Positions 43,847 through 53,406 of a DNA stretch of 64,000 nt are shown in pieces. The DNA lies in the NCBI GenBank assembly GCA_004294135.1, contig RDZY01000008.1, positions 67,001-131,000 on the forward strand, written 5' to 3'. Positions within the stretch are counted from its first letter, which is position 1; each line of letters starts with the position of its first letter. The notes beneath the pieces are model-generated. The model had not been told where the DNA came from, made no database searches, and saw only the letters and a list, made by a program, of their open reading frames with translations. This DNA comes from Sphingobacteriia bacterium (GTDB taxonomy: Bacteria; Bacteroidota; Bacteroidia; Chitinophagales; Chitinophagaceae). The position numbers and the translations under genes were made by a program.

Positions 43847-46009
43847 TTATTTAGGAACTTTTTCTAATCTATTAATATAGACTTTATTCAAAGCCCATCC
43901 AGCAAATCGATCTCCCAAGCCTTCTAAATATTTCACATTCTGAATCTTGCCATTTCGAATTGTTCCTCCTGATTCAAAAACGGCCATCACTTTATCTGCA
44001 ATTACAATCCATTCCTTGGCTTTATTCAACTTTGCAAGCGAAGGCGCTTCAATGATAATTACATCAAAAATATCCCGCAAATGAGCCAGCTTAGGCTTAA
44101 CAATCAATTCATCGCAAAACTCAAAAATAGAAGTATCGCCACCTCTATTTCCCAATACGCTGACTTTCCCATCACGTAAAATTTCAGAGACAGAGATTCT
44201 ATTTTTCAAATAATCTTCTAAATAATAAGTTGTTCCTGTTGTTGCTGTAATAGTGGGTTGATCGAAATTACCATCAATTAATAAAACTCGTTTATTTACC
44301 ATTGAAAATGCATATGCCAATCCAAGCGCAATCAGTGTTTTTCCTTCCCCATCTACCAAACTGGTAATAACAAGTTGTTTCTTTCCATTTATTTCCCGCT
44401 CTACTTCAAAACGCAATGATCGTATCAGATTTTTAAATGCAATAGTCACCCTATTTGCTCCTTCATTTTTCCAGAGGTTGGTTAAATCAAGCATGGAGGT
44501 ATTAATAAAAGGCAGATAGGAAAGTACAGACATTCCCGTTCTATTGGCCAAATCCAGTGAATTTTGGACTGCATTGTCCAGATAAAATACTACAAAAAAC
44601 GCTACAATACAGAACACAAAACTTACTATGCCAGCCAATGCCACCAATAATAATTTCTTTGAAGGCAAAGCAGGACCTGGCATTGCAGCTTCTATCTGCC
44701 TCAACTGAGTGCCTAAGCTAGATTCCAACCTTGTTCTGTTGTATCTTTCTTGTATATCTAAGTATTCTTTTCCAGCAACATCAACGGAACCTTCAAAACT
44801 CTGAATCAGTGCTTCATGGGGCACTAATAAATCGAATTTTTCATTGAGCGTACCGATCTCATTATTCAAAGAAGCCAAGCCACTTCTTGCCTGATCCAAT
44901 GATATTTCAAGGGTGATTCTTTGTTGTACCAGCAATTGTTTATTTGCGTATGGACTCACCAGTAATCGATCGGTTGAGCGCAATACTTGTTGTTCGATAA
45001 CTCTTTTTAATGAATCTAATCTAGCTTTAACAATGGGGTCGTAGTTGCTTTTAATGAGTTGATTGGTTACTATTTTAAGCTGTTCTCGAGTAGCTATGAT
45101 ATCTTGATTAACGTCTACCATAGTACTCTCTAAGTACCTACGTTCTTTTGGATCAAATTTAGCATCTATACCCTTTAGTGCACCTTCAAAAGCAGCAACA
45201 TCTTTTTTTGCCTCCTGAAGTCGCTTTTCAAAATCAGTAATTTGTTCATATAAACTTCTTGCTTGCTCATCTAAATTTAATACCCGATTTTTAATTTTAT
45301 AATCGCGAAGCAAGCGCATCTTAGCGTTCATAGAATCATACTTTTGCCGCATAAGCGTATCTAAGAAATTAACCGCTTTTTGCTGATTGCTTTTAATATA
45401 AACTCCATAGTAATCTAAAAATTCCTTGCTAAGCGTATTCACTACAAATACAGATAAAAAAGGGTTTTCAGATTCAAATTCAATATCAATAAAATCGCTG
45501 TTATTTACCCTATAAACTAGAATTTTCTTCTGTAGCGTTGCTTCATCATAACCCATAGAAATCAGTACCTGATTAATTCCGGACTGATCTTTGTCCCATA
45601 ACGATAACGATTCTTTTGTTTGAATATGTTCTCTGTAAACGTCTAAACAGTGAGCCCTAGCTTGGGGGCCAATCTCTTTCAATAGCTTACTTGCATTTCT
45701 GAATGGTTTATCAGAAGTAAGATCATGCACCATCAACTTAAATGAAACTTGCTCAAAGATCCGTTTTAGCCTAAACACTTCAATTAAATTACTGAACTGC
45801 TGCGCAATTTTTGACTCCTGAGATTGGTCTACTGTTATTAAAATTTGTTGAGACTGATCTACCAATCCCGTAGATATTCTGGACCGAGAATGAAAAGTAT
45901 CTGGAAGCTTTCGCACCAAAAAATAAGTTATAAATACGGTTATCATTGGAATGATGACCAGTACATATTTTCGCCTGTAAAGAAGTTTAAAAAATTTGCT
46001 TAGTTCCAT
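43847..46009 (-). CDS. Wzz/Wzc-type polysaccharide copolymerase with degenerate BY-kinase domain
   Basis: The 720-aa protein has two membrane helices (about 14-32 and 454-475) around a long periplasmic coiled-coil region, as in GumC/Wzc, and a cytoplasmic BY-kinase-like domain (about 515-720). Walker A reads SLVDGEGKT (550-558), with the conserved Pro replaced. Walker A' is LIDGNFDQP, with the second Asp changed to Asn. Walker B is IIIEAPS, with Glu instead of Asp. The C-terminus lacks a tyrosine cluster. It may set chain length without autophosphorylation (inference). Its ATG directly follows the TAA of the TolC-like gene. Confidence 0.83.
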   Translation of the reverse strand: MELSKFFKLLYRRKYVLVIIPMITVFITYFLVRKLPDTFHSRSRISTGLVDQSQQILITVDQSQESKIAQQFSNLIEVFRLKRIFEQVSFKLMVHDLTSDKPFRNASKLLKEIGPQARAHCLDVYREHIQTKESLSLWDKDQSGINQVLISMGYDEATLQKKILVYRVNNSDFIDIEFESENPFLSVFVVNTLSKEFLDYYGVYIKSNQQKAVNFLDTLMRQKYDSMNAKMRLLRDYKIKNRVLNLDEQARSLYEQITDFEKRLQEAKKDVAAFEGALKGIDAKFDPKERRYLESTMVDVNQDIIATREQLKIVTNQLIKSNYDPIVKARLDSLKRVIEQQVLRSTDRLLVSPYANKQLLVQQRITLEISLDQARSGLASLNNEIGTLNEKFDLLVPHEALIQSFEGSVDVAGKEYLDIQERYNRTRLESSLGTQLRQIEAAMPGPALPSKKLLLVALAGIVSFVFCIVAFFVVFYLDNAVQNSLDLANRTGMSVLSYLPFINTSMLDLTNLWKNEGANRVTIAFKNLIRSLRFEVEREINGKKQLVITSLVDGEGKTLIALGLAYAFSMVNKRVLLIDGNFDQPTITATTGTTYYLEDYLKNRISVSEILRDGKVSVLGNRGGDTSIFEFCDELIVKPKLAHLRDIFDVIIIEAPSLAKLNKAKEWIVIADKVMAVFESGGTIRNGKIQNVKYLEGLGDRFAGWALNKVYINRLEKVPK

Positions 46010-46759
46010 TTACTTCACTTCTTCTAACTTTTTTCCCACCAATTCTTCTAAAATTGTTTTTGCTACCAATACTGACCCTTCCGTCTCTATAATTTTTTGT
46101 TTCTGTTCTCCATTCTGAACCAATGCCTTACTATAATTTTCAAAACTATCTTCCCCCCTTTCAAATTTAAACTTAATTTGCTTTACTAGGCTTTCAAAAT
46201 CAATCGCATTTTGATTGTGTATTCTCAAAATAGTTAACTGTTGCATATACCTAAAATACCTGCTTTTTACTTCAGATTCAATGGTGAGTGCGTATTCGTC
46301 AAACTGAAGTTTTGCAATGGCAATTTCTTCCCGATTTTGTTTTAAGATAGTCGGTTTTTGAACAAGGTTAGAAATATTGATGAATGCCCCAATCTGTATC
46401 CCAGTTAAAGTTGCATTGGTTAGTGTAACTGAAGTGCTGGGACTGTAAAATGCAGATATCGTAAAAAAGTCAAACCAACTCAATCGATTTCTTTTAAGTG
46501 TTAATTCAGCAAAATTAATTTTTCGCTGATTCACTTTCATACGAGGATAATTCTGTTTAGCAGTAAAAATAAGTTTCTCCAAAAATGGGTAGGAAAGTTC
46601 AGGAATCATTGACTCTTGTGCCTTTACAGAGGCATTACTAAATACGAATATGACAATGAAAATCACGGCAACAATCCCTCTTTTTTGTCTAGGTTTTTCC
46701 CTAGAAACAATCGTTCCAACGGAAAAAGGATTATTTTTATATAAACCAATGATACTCAT
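46010..46759 (-). CDS. Half-size TolC-like exported protein
   Basis: The 249-aa protein has an N-terminal hydrophobic signal (about 29-48, preceded by a long basic start) and long helices (about 55-95, 145-245) with TolC/OEP character (AELTLKRNRLSWFDFFTISAFYSP, YFRYMQQLTILRIHNQ). Classical TolC proteins are 430-490 aa with two repeats, so this has one. It may form a multimer or an accessory for export. It starts the copolymerase operon and its TAA is followed at once by that ATG. Confidence 0.65.
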   Translation of the reverse strand: MSIIGLYKNNPFSVGTIVSREKPRQKRGIVAVIFIVIFVFSNASVKAQESMIPELSYPFLEKLIFTAKQNYPRMKVNQRKINFAELTLKRNRLSWFDFFTISAFYSPSTSVTLTNATLTGIQIGAFINISNLVQKPTILKQNREEIAIAKLQFDEYALTIESEVKSRYFRYMQQLTILRIHNQNAIDFESLVKQIKFKFERGEDSFENYSKALVQNGEQKQKIIETEGSVLVAKTILEELVGKKLEEVK

Positions 46760-46847
46760 ATGAGTTAAAGATAATAAATTTACTAATCAGCGGGGTATTT
46801 TTAAGCGTATTACTGATTTAATCTACAACAACCGATCAATCTAGTCT

Positions 46848-47462
46848 ATGTCACTAAAAAATAGCATCAAACAAAATCCCAGTTTAAAGAAATTAGTCCA
46901 CTGGATGTTGGTTCCAACCAATGAAGCTAGGCCAAGACTTTGGGTAAAATTATTGGTCAACCCCTTCCTTCATAAAAGAGGCTCCAACTCAAAAATCAGG
47001 TGGCAGACTCGTATTGATGTGCTTCCATTTAATAAATTTACACTTGGCTCAGGCTCAGTTATTGAGAGTTATGCTACCATTAATAATGGAGTTGGTAATG
47101 TTGTAATTGGGAGCAACACCCTTATCGGTATGGGAAATGTAATTATTGGACCTATCACAATTGGGAATAAGGTGATTTTTGCTCAGAATATTGTTGCCAG
47201 TGCGCTCAACCACGAATACAGAGACCCCAATACTGCAATTATGGAACAACCAATATTAACTGCACCTATAGTGATTGAAGACGAGTGTTGGATTGCGGCC
47301 AACACCGTAATAACTGCGGGAGTAACCATTGGCAAACATTCTGTAATTGCAGCAGGAGCTGTGGTCACAAAAAATATTCCTCCCTATTCTATTGCAGTTG
47401 GCAACCCCGCAAAAGTGATTAAAAAATACGATTTTGATAAAAAAGAATGGATAAGGGTCTAA
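46848..47462 (+). CDS. Left-handed beta-helix sugar O-acetyltransferase
   Basis: The 204-aa protein has hexapeptide repeats (about 70-185): IGSNTLIGMGNVIIGPITIGNKVIF, then an excursion with SALNHEYRDP and a second set VIEDECWIAANTVITAGVTIG. The end GNPAKVIKKYD is the classic C-terminal cap. Members use acetyl-CoA. The His in the excursion loop is the candidate catalytic base. It is divergent from the TolC-like gene and sits within the polysaccharide locus. Confidence 0.88.
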   Translation: MSLKNSIKQNPSLKKLVHWMLVPTNEARPRLWVKLLVNPFLHKRGSNSKIRWQTRIDVLPFNKFTLGSGSVIESYATINNGVGNVVIGSNTLIGMGNVIIGPITIGNKVIFAQNIVASALNHEYRDPNTAIMEQPILTAPIVIEDECWIAANTVITAGVTIGKHSVIAAGAVVTKNIPPYSIAVGNPAKVIKKYDFDKKEWIRV

Positions 47463-47468
47463 AATAAA

Positions 47469-48674
47469 TTAGACCGATTCTGATTGTAAAAGTGCGGGAA
47501 TAGTCCTCAAAATAAGCTTTATATCGTTCCCAAAACTGTGATTCTCTGCATATTTATTATCAAGCATCAGTCTTTCATCTTCCGACATTTCCCCTTTCCC
47601 TCTTTTTTCTACCTGCCATAAGCCAGTTATACCAGCAGGTGCCATAAATCGCATCGCATATTTATCGGTAGTCAATTTCTCAGCCTCATACAAAGGCAAG
47701 GGACGATTTCCTACAATACTCATATCTCCAATTATTACATTCCACAACTGTGGCAACTCATCAATACTAGAATTGCGAATAAACTTTCCTACTTTGGTTA
47801 TTCGCGGATCGTCTTTTAATTTAAAAAATGCAGAGCCAGCTTTCGCCTTTCTATTATCATTATATTGCTTTTCGCACCAGCGGATGGTGTCAGAATAAAT
47901 CGGGAATCTACAACCTGTTCCTGCAGCTTGGCATTCACTACATAAAAATTCTATCGGTCCATCACTTTTAACATTCGGTGTGTCTTCATCCGCAACATTG
48001 TATTGATTCAAATGTTTTAAGTCTTTTAAACGCTGGTCTGCATTTACAAACATAGACCTGAACTTATAAAACTTAAACGTTCTGTACCCAGACCCAACTC
48101 TCAATGCATAGTAAAAAATTGGGCCCTTAGATTCTAACTTTAATAGTACACAAACCACTAGTAAAACAGGTGAAAGCATTAGAATGGCTAGTCCCGCAAA
48201 AAACAGATCAAATACCCTTTTAATTAAAGGGGTTTTATATTTACCAAACTGTAACCCTTTTGCATTGGGGTTCTTCAATAAATCCCACTTTTCAATCATC
48301 ATCGGTACCCGAATGGCGATATGATCTTTTTTAATCGGAAGCCTGAAAACGTCTGCTACGCCAGCTTTAAGGGCTAACTTGGCAATACTATCACTGAGTT
48401 GTTGGCTCACCAAAAAGTAGGGTATATTAATCCCTTTTTTTCGTGTAAGTGTTTCTAATAATGCAATGCCACCCGTTCCCAATACTTCACTTTGTGATAT
48501 GATGGCTACTAAATTAAAATGTTGCTTTTCCCAAGCTGCAAAAAAAGCAACCACATTTTCAAAAGCAAGCAGTTTTCTACCCCCAAAATCAACTGAGGAT
48601 AAAATAAGAAACACATTTTCATCACAGTCAATACAAGCAATTATTTGTTCTTCTAAAGGCACAGCTATATTCAT
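47469..48674 (-). CDS. Initiating sugar transferase with N-terminal pseudo-receiver domain
   Basis: The 401-aa protein fuses two parts. Residues about 8-130 look like a receiver (REC) domain (IIACIDCDENVFLI, VAIISQSEVLGTGG, LPIKKD) in which the phosphorylatable Asp is replaced (IISQ). Residues about 148-400 are a bacterial sugar transferase: one membrane helix (158-180), KFYKFRSMF, DELPQLWNVIIGDMSIVGNRP and ITGLWQV. An insert of about 60 residues (222-282) has cysteines at 245, 248, 255 and 267, suggesting metal binding. It should transfer a phosphosugar to undecaprenyl phosphate. It lies 14 bases after a stand-alone REC gene. Confidence 0.82.
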   Translation of the reverse strand: MNIAVPLEEQIIACIDCDENVFLILSSVDFGGRKLLAFENVVAFFAAWEKQHFNLVAIISQSEVLGTGGIALLETLTRKKGINIPYFLVSQQLSDSIAKLALKAGVADVFRLPIKKDHIAIRVPMMIEKWDLLKNPNAKGLQFGKYKTPLIKRVFDLFFAGLAILMLSPVLLVVCVLLKLESKGPIFYYALRVGSGYRTFKFYKFRSMFVNADQRLKDLKHLNQYNVADEDTPNVKSDGPIEFLCSECQAAGTGCRFPIYSDTIRWCEKQYNDNRKAKAGSAFFKLKDDPRITKVGKFIRNSSIDELPQLWNVIIGDMSIVGNRPLPLYEAEKLTTDKYAMRFMAPAGITGLWQVEKRGKGEMSEDERLMLDNKYAENHSFGNDIKLILRTIPALLQSESV

Positions 48675-48688
48675 GTTTCTATGATAAA

Positions 48689-49084
48689 TTATTTACGAAT
48701 TCTTCTCATCACCACTTTCAATCTGGCTTCTAATTCTTTGGGATTAAAAGGTTTCACCAAATAATCATCCGCCCCTGCTTCTAAACATTGTATGATGGTT
48801 TCAGAACTTTCCTCCCCTGATAAAATCACAATCGGAATCGCATTAAAAAAATCACTCGCCCTTAGCTGGCGGGTAAGCTCCATACCTCCCATTACTGGCG
48901 TATTTAGATCAGAAATAATCAAATCTGGTATATTGCCCTGCTGTAGAAAAGCAAGTGCGTCTACCCCATCTTTAAAAATTTCTACCTCATACAGATTACT
49001 CAAATATTTTTTCAGTATCAATTGCATCGTCATCTCATCTTCCACTACAACTATCTTTAATTGATCTGAATTACTGAATGCCAT
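48689..49084 (-). CDS. Single-domain response regulator, possible partner of the sugar transferase
   Basis: The 131-aa receiver has the acidic pair VVEDE, phosphorylation Asp in LIISDLNTPVMGG, switch ILSGEE and Lys in LVKPFNPKE, and ends with a basic helix (RRIRK). No output domain follows. Only 14 bases separate it from the pseudo-receiver sugar transferase, so it may signal to it. Start is ATG at 49084, and the region upstream is very AT-rich. Confidence 0.88.
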   Translation of the reverse strand: MAFSNSDQLKIVVVEDEMTMQLILKKYLSNLYEVEIFKDGVDALAFLQQGNIPDLIISDLNTPVMGGMELTRQLRASDFFNAIPIVILSGEESSETIIQCLEAGADDYLVKPFNPKELEARLKVVMRRIRK

Positions 49085-49197
49085 ATTTTAAAATTTTGTC
49101 TTTTTGTAAAAAATAAATATATTTAAATATATATATAAAATGTGATCGCATAAAAGAATTGTTTTTTTTCATAAGAATTACTACATTACCATTAACT

Positions 49198-50004
49198 ATG
49201 AGACCAATTTACCAACCTGCATATATACAGGAATTGTACAATACCAACCCAAAAGAAATAGCCACCACTGTACTTGTTCAGCAAGCTTATCAGCAACTGC
49301 AAAAAGGCTATCCTGAGGTTTCCATTGTAATGCCAGCTTATAATGAAGAAGAAAATATTCTTCAAACCTTACTTTCATTGAGCAATAATACTACCAAATG
49401 GTCGGTCGAGATTATTGTAGTAAACAACAACTCAAAAGACAATACTGAGCAAATGGTAGTAGCTGCAGGCATTCCCTGTATTACAGAAATGCAGCAAGGC
49501 ATTACCGTAGCTAGAAATGCTGGACTAGCAGTTGCAAAAGGGAAATATATCCTGAATGCCGATGCAGATACCATTTATCCCAAAGATTGGATAGAACAAA
49601 TGATTAACCCATTGGCAGAAAATGAATATACAGCCGCAGTATATGGGCGATTCTCTTTTATTCCCATCGGATCTACCGGAAGATTTACCTATTTCTTTTA
49701 TGAATATTTTGCCGACTTCATGCGGTGGCTCAACAAGACTTTTAGAGATGAAGCCATGAATGCTTATGGTTTCAATTCTGGATTTCGTAGAGAACAAGGC
49801 ATTTCAGTTGACGGTTTTAATCACCCTCCGGGCACCAATGAAGACGGCTGGCTGGCACTAAAACTTCGCAACAAAGGATATGGCAAACTTTTTTACGTCA
49901 CCAATATTAGTGCTTTGGTATGGACTACCGACCGCAGAATACAGATAGATGGCGGTTTATGGAAGGGTATCATTAAAAGGCTAAAAAGAATGATCGGCCT
50001 ATAA
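49198..50004 (+). CDS. Family 2 glycosyltransferase
   Basis: Starting at the ATG at 49198 (268 aa; the upstream frame opens at a TTG), the protein has VSIVMPAYNEEENILQTLLS, VVNNNSKDNT, the DxD site ADADTIYP and NEDGWLALKLRNKGYG as the acceptor region. It has no strong membrane helix. It should make a glycosidic bond in the polysaccharide repeat or the linker. Confidence 0.88.
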   Translation: MRPIYQPAYIQELYNTNPKEIATTVLVQQAYQQLQKGYPEVSIVMPAYNEEENILQTLLSLSNNTTKWSVEIIVVNNNSKDNTEQMVVAAGIPCITEMQQGITVARNAGLAVAKGKYILNADADTIYPKDWIEQMINPLAENEYTAAVYGRFSFIPIGSTGRFTYFFYEYFADFMRWLNKTFRDEAMNAYGFNSGFRREQGISVDGFNHPPGTNEDGWLALKLRNKGYGKLFYVTNISALVWTTDRRIQIDGGLWKGIIKRLKRMIGL

Positions 50005-50082
50005 TAGTTAGATACGTTTAACTGAATAATATTCCTTTTCAAGGGGGTTGATTTAATTATCTTTACCAATATATTCAAGATT

Positions 50083-51057
50083 ATGTTGAAAGTAGGTGTA
50101 TTTGGGGTTGGGCATTTGGGTAAATTTCACCTGAATAACTGGAAAGAAATAGACGGTATAAAATTGGTCGGTTTTTTTGATCCGAATAATGAAAATGCAA
50201 GGGAAGTAGTGGAAAAATACGGACTAAAGCGTTTTATGGACGAGGAAAAACTGATTGACGCTTGTGATATTATTGATGTAATCACTCCCACCAATCAACA
50301 CTTTGATATTTGTATGTTGGCAGTAAGAAAAGGCAAGCATGTTTTTGTAGAAAAACCCATCACCCATACTTTAAAAGAAGGTAAAGCCTTGGTTAATCTT
50401 GTTAAAGAAGCAAATGTAAAACTTCAAGTGGGGCATGTTGAACGATTTAATCCAGCTTTTTTAGCCATTAAAGAAATGAGCCTTAACCCAATGTTTATTG
50501 AAGTGCATAGGCTGGCCCAATTTAACCCAAGAGGAACCGAAGTAAGTGTTATCCTAGATCTGATGATTCACGATATAGATATTATTCTAAGTCTCGTTAA
50601 AAGTGATGTTAAAAGTATTGCAGCAAGTGGCGTAACTGTGATGACAGATACCCCAGATATTGCCAATGTAAGAATTGAATTCAATAATGGATGTGTTGCT
50701 AATCTTACCAGCAGCAGAATCAGTATGAAAAAAATGCGCAAAATGCGTCTTTTTCAAAAAGACGCTTATATCGGAATTGATTTTCTAGAAAAGAAAACAG
50801 AAATCATCAAACTCAAACAACCCGATGATACCAATGTTTTTTCATTTGATATTGATACCCCTAACGGGAAAAAGACCATTGCTATTGCAACGCCTTCCAT
50901 TGCACCACAAAATGCGATCAAGTTAGAACTGGAGTCCTTCATAAACGCTATTATTCATAATACACCAACACAGGTTAGTGAAATTGATGGCTACTTAGCC
51001 ATGGAAGTAGCTCACCAAATTCTTGAAAAAATTAATAGTACAACTATATTAGTCTAA
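50083..51057 (+). CDS. Gfo/Idh/MocA-family oxidoreductase
   Basis: The 324-aa protein has an N-terminal NAD(P)-binding Rossmann fold (VGVFGVGHLGKFHL) and the family motif EKPITHTLKEG, with the catalytic Lys before Pro. The C-terminal domain has LDLMIHDIDIILSLVKSD, in which the His-Asp is typical of this family. Members oxidise or reduce nucleotide sugars, for example in UDP-sugar conversion. The position in the glycan locus fits precursor synthesis. Confidence 0.87.
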   Translation: MLKVGVFGVGHLGKFHLNNWKEIDGIKLVGFFDPNNENAREVVEKYGLKRFMDEEKLIDACDIIDVITPTNQHFDICMLAVRKGKHVFVEKPITHTLKEGKALVNLVKEANVKLQVGHVERFNPAFLAIKEMSLNPMFIEVHRLAQFNPRGTEVSVILDLMIHDIDIILSLVKSDVKSIAASGVTVMTDTPDIANVRIEFNNGCVANLTSSRISMKKMRKMRLFQKDAYIGIDFLEKKTEIIKLKQPDDTNVFSFDIDTPNGKKTIAIATPSIAPQNAIKLELESFINAIIHNTPTQVSEIDGYLAMEVAHQILEKINSTTILV

Positions 51058-51074
51058 ATATTTTGAGGTTGATT

Positions 51075-52481
51075 ATGCAGCATCGAAAAAAAAATATCAG
51101 TCTCTATATATCCAGCGATTATTCGCTTTCCCTTATTGCCACTATTGCATACAACTTATATTTTCCCAATAACTTACTCGAAGTAATTGAAATTTTTGGA
51201 ATACCCATCAGCGGAACAAGACTCGTACGTGCTGTGATACTCATACCTCTTTTCTGGTGTTGCCTTTATTTTTTCACAGGCAGCTATAACAAATCGCTTT
51301 ATGAAAAATCAAGACTAAGTGAACTAACTGCTTCATTATTGCATAGTTTTTTCGGTTGTATCATCCTCTATTTTGTTCCCAGCTTTAGCAATATGCACGG
51401 TGTTCAGCAATTTTTTATATACCTAATAATACAAGTCGCGCTGATTAGTACAGGTAGAACCATCTTACTTTTCCAGACTAAAAAAACACTCAAAGAAGGT
51501 CAGGTTTATTTCAATACATTAATGGTCGGCAACAATATAAAATCAGTTAATATATTCAGTGCCCTCGATAGAAATTTTCGCTATCTGGGTTTTAAAACAG
51601 TAGGTTTCTGCTCCGTTTATCCCGATGAAATGAAAAATGGGCTTGCAAAATGGCTTCCACACTTGGGTAATATTCATCAGGTAAAAACAATTGTAGAAGA
51701 ATACCATATTGAAAGGGTAATTATTTCTATTGATAAGAAAGATAAGCACCTCATTGAAGCTCTCATCAGCAGCTTGACTGAAAAAGAAATAGATATTAAA
51801 TTGATTCCAGATACCATTGATATTTTAGCAGGCTCAGTAAAGTCCAGCAATATACTCGGTGCTATGCTCATTGATATTCAAACTGCAGCACTTTCTGCGC
51901 GCGAGCAACATATTAAGCGATTGATTGATATTGTTGTAGCAATGATAGGGCTTATAGTACTTAGCCCTCTGCTCGTTTTTTTTGCTATAAGAACTGTATT
52001 TAGTTCTTCGGGTGGAGCTATTTATCAACAGGAAAGAATTGGATACAAAGGCAAGCCATTTACCATCTATAAATTTCGAAGTATGTTTTCCGATGCAGAG
52101 AAAAATGGCCCAGCACTTTCCAGCGACTTCGACGAAAGAATTACCCCTTGGGGCAAAACCATGCGAAAATGGCGACTCGATGAATTACCCCAATTGTGGA
52201 ATATCTTAATCGGAAATATGAGCTTGGTAGGACCAAGGCCAGAACGAAAACCGTATATTGATTTACTGCTCTCCAAAACACCTTATTATCGATACCTTTT
52301 TAAAGCAAAGCCGGGACTCACTTCATGGGGAATGGTTCAATTTGGGTACGCAACCAGTATTGATGAAATGGTTGAGAGAATGCAATACGATTTAATTTAT
52401 ATAGAGAATGCTTCTCTCCTATTAGATTTTAAAATCATGATGCATACCCTCCGTATTATTTTATCGGGCAAAGGAAAATAA
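51075..52481 (+). CDS. Membrane-spanning exopolysaccharide initiating sugar transferase
   Basis: The start is taken as the ATG at 51075, giving 468 aa; the upstream frame opens at TTG 51063. The N-terminus has about four membrane helices, a central CoA-binding-like domain (about 140-245) and a C-terminal bacterial sugar transferase domain (about 270-468) with its own helix, FRSMFSDAE, DELPQLWNILIGNMSLVGPRPE and GLTSWGMVQ. This is the classic polyprenyl glycosylphosphotransferase layout (WcaJ/WbaP-like). It starts the repeat unit on undecaprenyl phosphate. It is the second initiating transferase in this locus. Confidence 0.88.
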   Translation: MQHRKKNISLYISSDYSLSLIATIAYNLYFPNNLLEVIEIFGIPISGTRLVRAVILIPLFWCCLYFFTGSYNKSLYEKSRLSELTASLLHSFFGCIILYFVPSFSNMHGVQQFFIYLIIQVALISTGRTILLFQTKKTLKEGQVYFNTLMVGNNIKSVNIFSALDRNFRYLGFKTVGFCSVYPDEMKNGLAKWLPHLGNIHQVKTIVEEYHIERVIISIDKKDKHLIEALISSLTEKEIDIKLIPDTIDILAGSVKSSNILGAMLIDIQTAALSAREQHIKRLIDIVVAMIGLIVLSPLLVFFAIRTVFSSSGGAIYQQERIGYKGKPFTIYKFRSMFSDAEKNGPALSSDFDERITPWGKTMRKWRLDELPQLWNILIGNMSLVGPRPERKPYIDLLLSKTPYYRYLFKAKPGLTSWGMVQFGYATSIDEMVERMQYDLIYIENASLLLDFKIMMHTLRIILSGKGK

Positions 52482-52488
52482 TTTTAAC

Positions 52489-53406
52489 GTGCATTACCAT
52501 ATTAATCTCATTTCTGCTTCTAATATTAACTCAGCAAAATGGGATAAATGTATATTGAATGCTTCGAATGGTTTAATATACTCGCAGTACAGTTATTTAA
52601 ATGCAATAGCCGATCATTGGGATGCAATTATTATAAATGACTATGAAACTATTATGCCTATACCTTGGCGAATTAAAGCCGGTATTAAATACGCTTATAC
52701 ACCAGCTTTCATTCAACAATTGGGCTTTGTAGGCGAACTGAATAATATACCTATACAACTAATAATAAAGCAAATACAGCAAAGGTTTAAGTATGGTACA
52801 CTTTTATTTAACAATGGAAATGATTTTATAGAAAAAATATACCCTACTCATAAAAAGCTCAATCTCATTCAACCATTAAATCAAACACCCAAATTAATAT
52901 TTTCGAAATTTAGAAGCGACCATTCCCAAAGCATTCTAAAAGCCAAGGAAAGTGGAATGATTTATTTAAGCGACCTGCCTATTCATAAGACCTTTGAGCT
53001 TTATAAAAAATATCACGCAAAAAAAACACCACATATAACCAATGGTAATTATGAGCAGTTCGAAAATTATTGTTCAAGTGATCTGGCAAAAAAAAATAAG
53101 TGTTTTACCAGAACTATTTTAAATAAAGAGGGAGCATTATTAGCTACTGCGCTCTTTCTAAGCGATCATAAACGACTTTACAATATACTCAATACCACTA
53201 CATTGGAAGGAAGATCGATGAAAGCCAATCATTATTTGTTTTACCTACTCATGAATGAATTCAGCGAACAGCATTTAATACTAGATTTTGAGGGATCATC
53301 TCTGCCTGGCGTGGCTGAATTTTATGGTGGTTTTGGTGCAGAACAAGAATACTATTATAGTTATCATTATAATAAGCTCCCATTCCCTTTATCCCTTTTC
53401 CGCTAA
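52489..53406 (+). CDS. FemAB/GNAT-like transferase
   Basis: The 305-aa protein begins with GTG at 52489, seven bases after the previous stop. A C-terminal GNAT-type region has FTRTILNKEGALLATALFLSD and LILDFEGSSLPGVAEFYGGFG, which match FemAB/CelD-like proteins that use aminoacyl-tRNA or acyl donors. It may attach an acyl or amino acid group to the glycan. The gene overlaps the end of ispD by 18 bases in the convergent direction. Confidence 0.72.
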   Translation: MHYHINLISASNINSAKWDKCILNASNGLIYSQYSYLNAIADHWDAIIINDYETIMPIPWRIKAGIKYAYTPAFIQQLGFVGELNNIPIQLIIKQIQQRFKYGTLLFNNGNDFIEKIYPTHKKLNLIQPLNQTPKLIFSKFRSDHSQSILKAKESGMIYLSDLPIHKTFELYKKYHAKKTPHITNGNYEQFENYCSSDLAKKNKCFTRTILNKEGALLATALFLSDHKRLYNILNTTTLEGRSMKANHYLFYLLMNEFSEQHLILDFEGSSLPGVAEFYGGFGAEQEYYYSYHYNKLPFPLSLFR

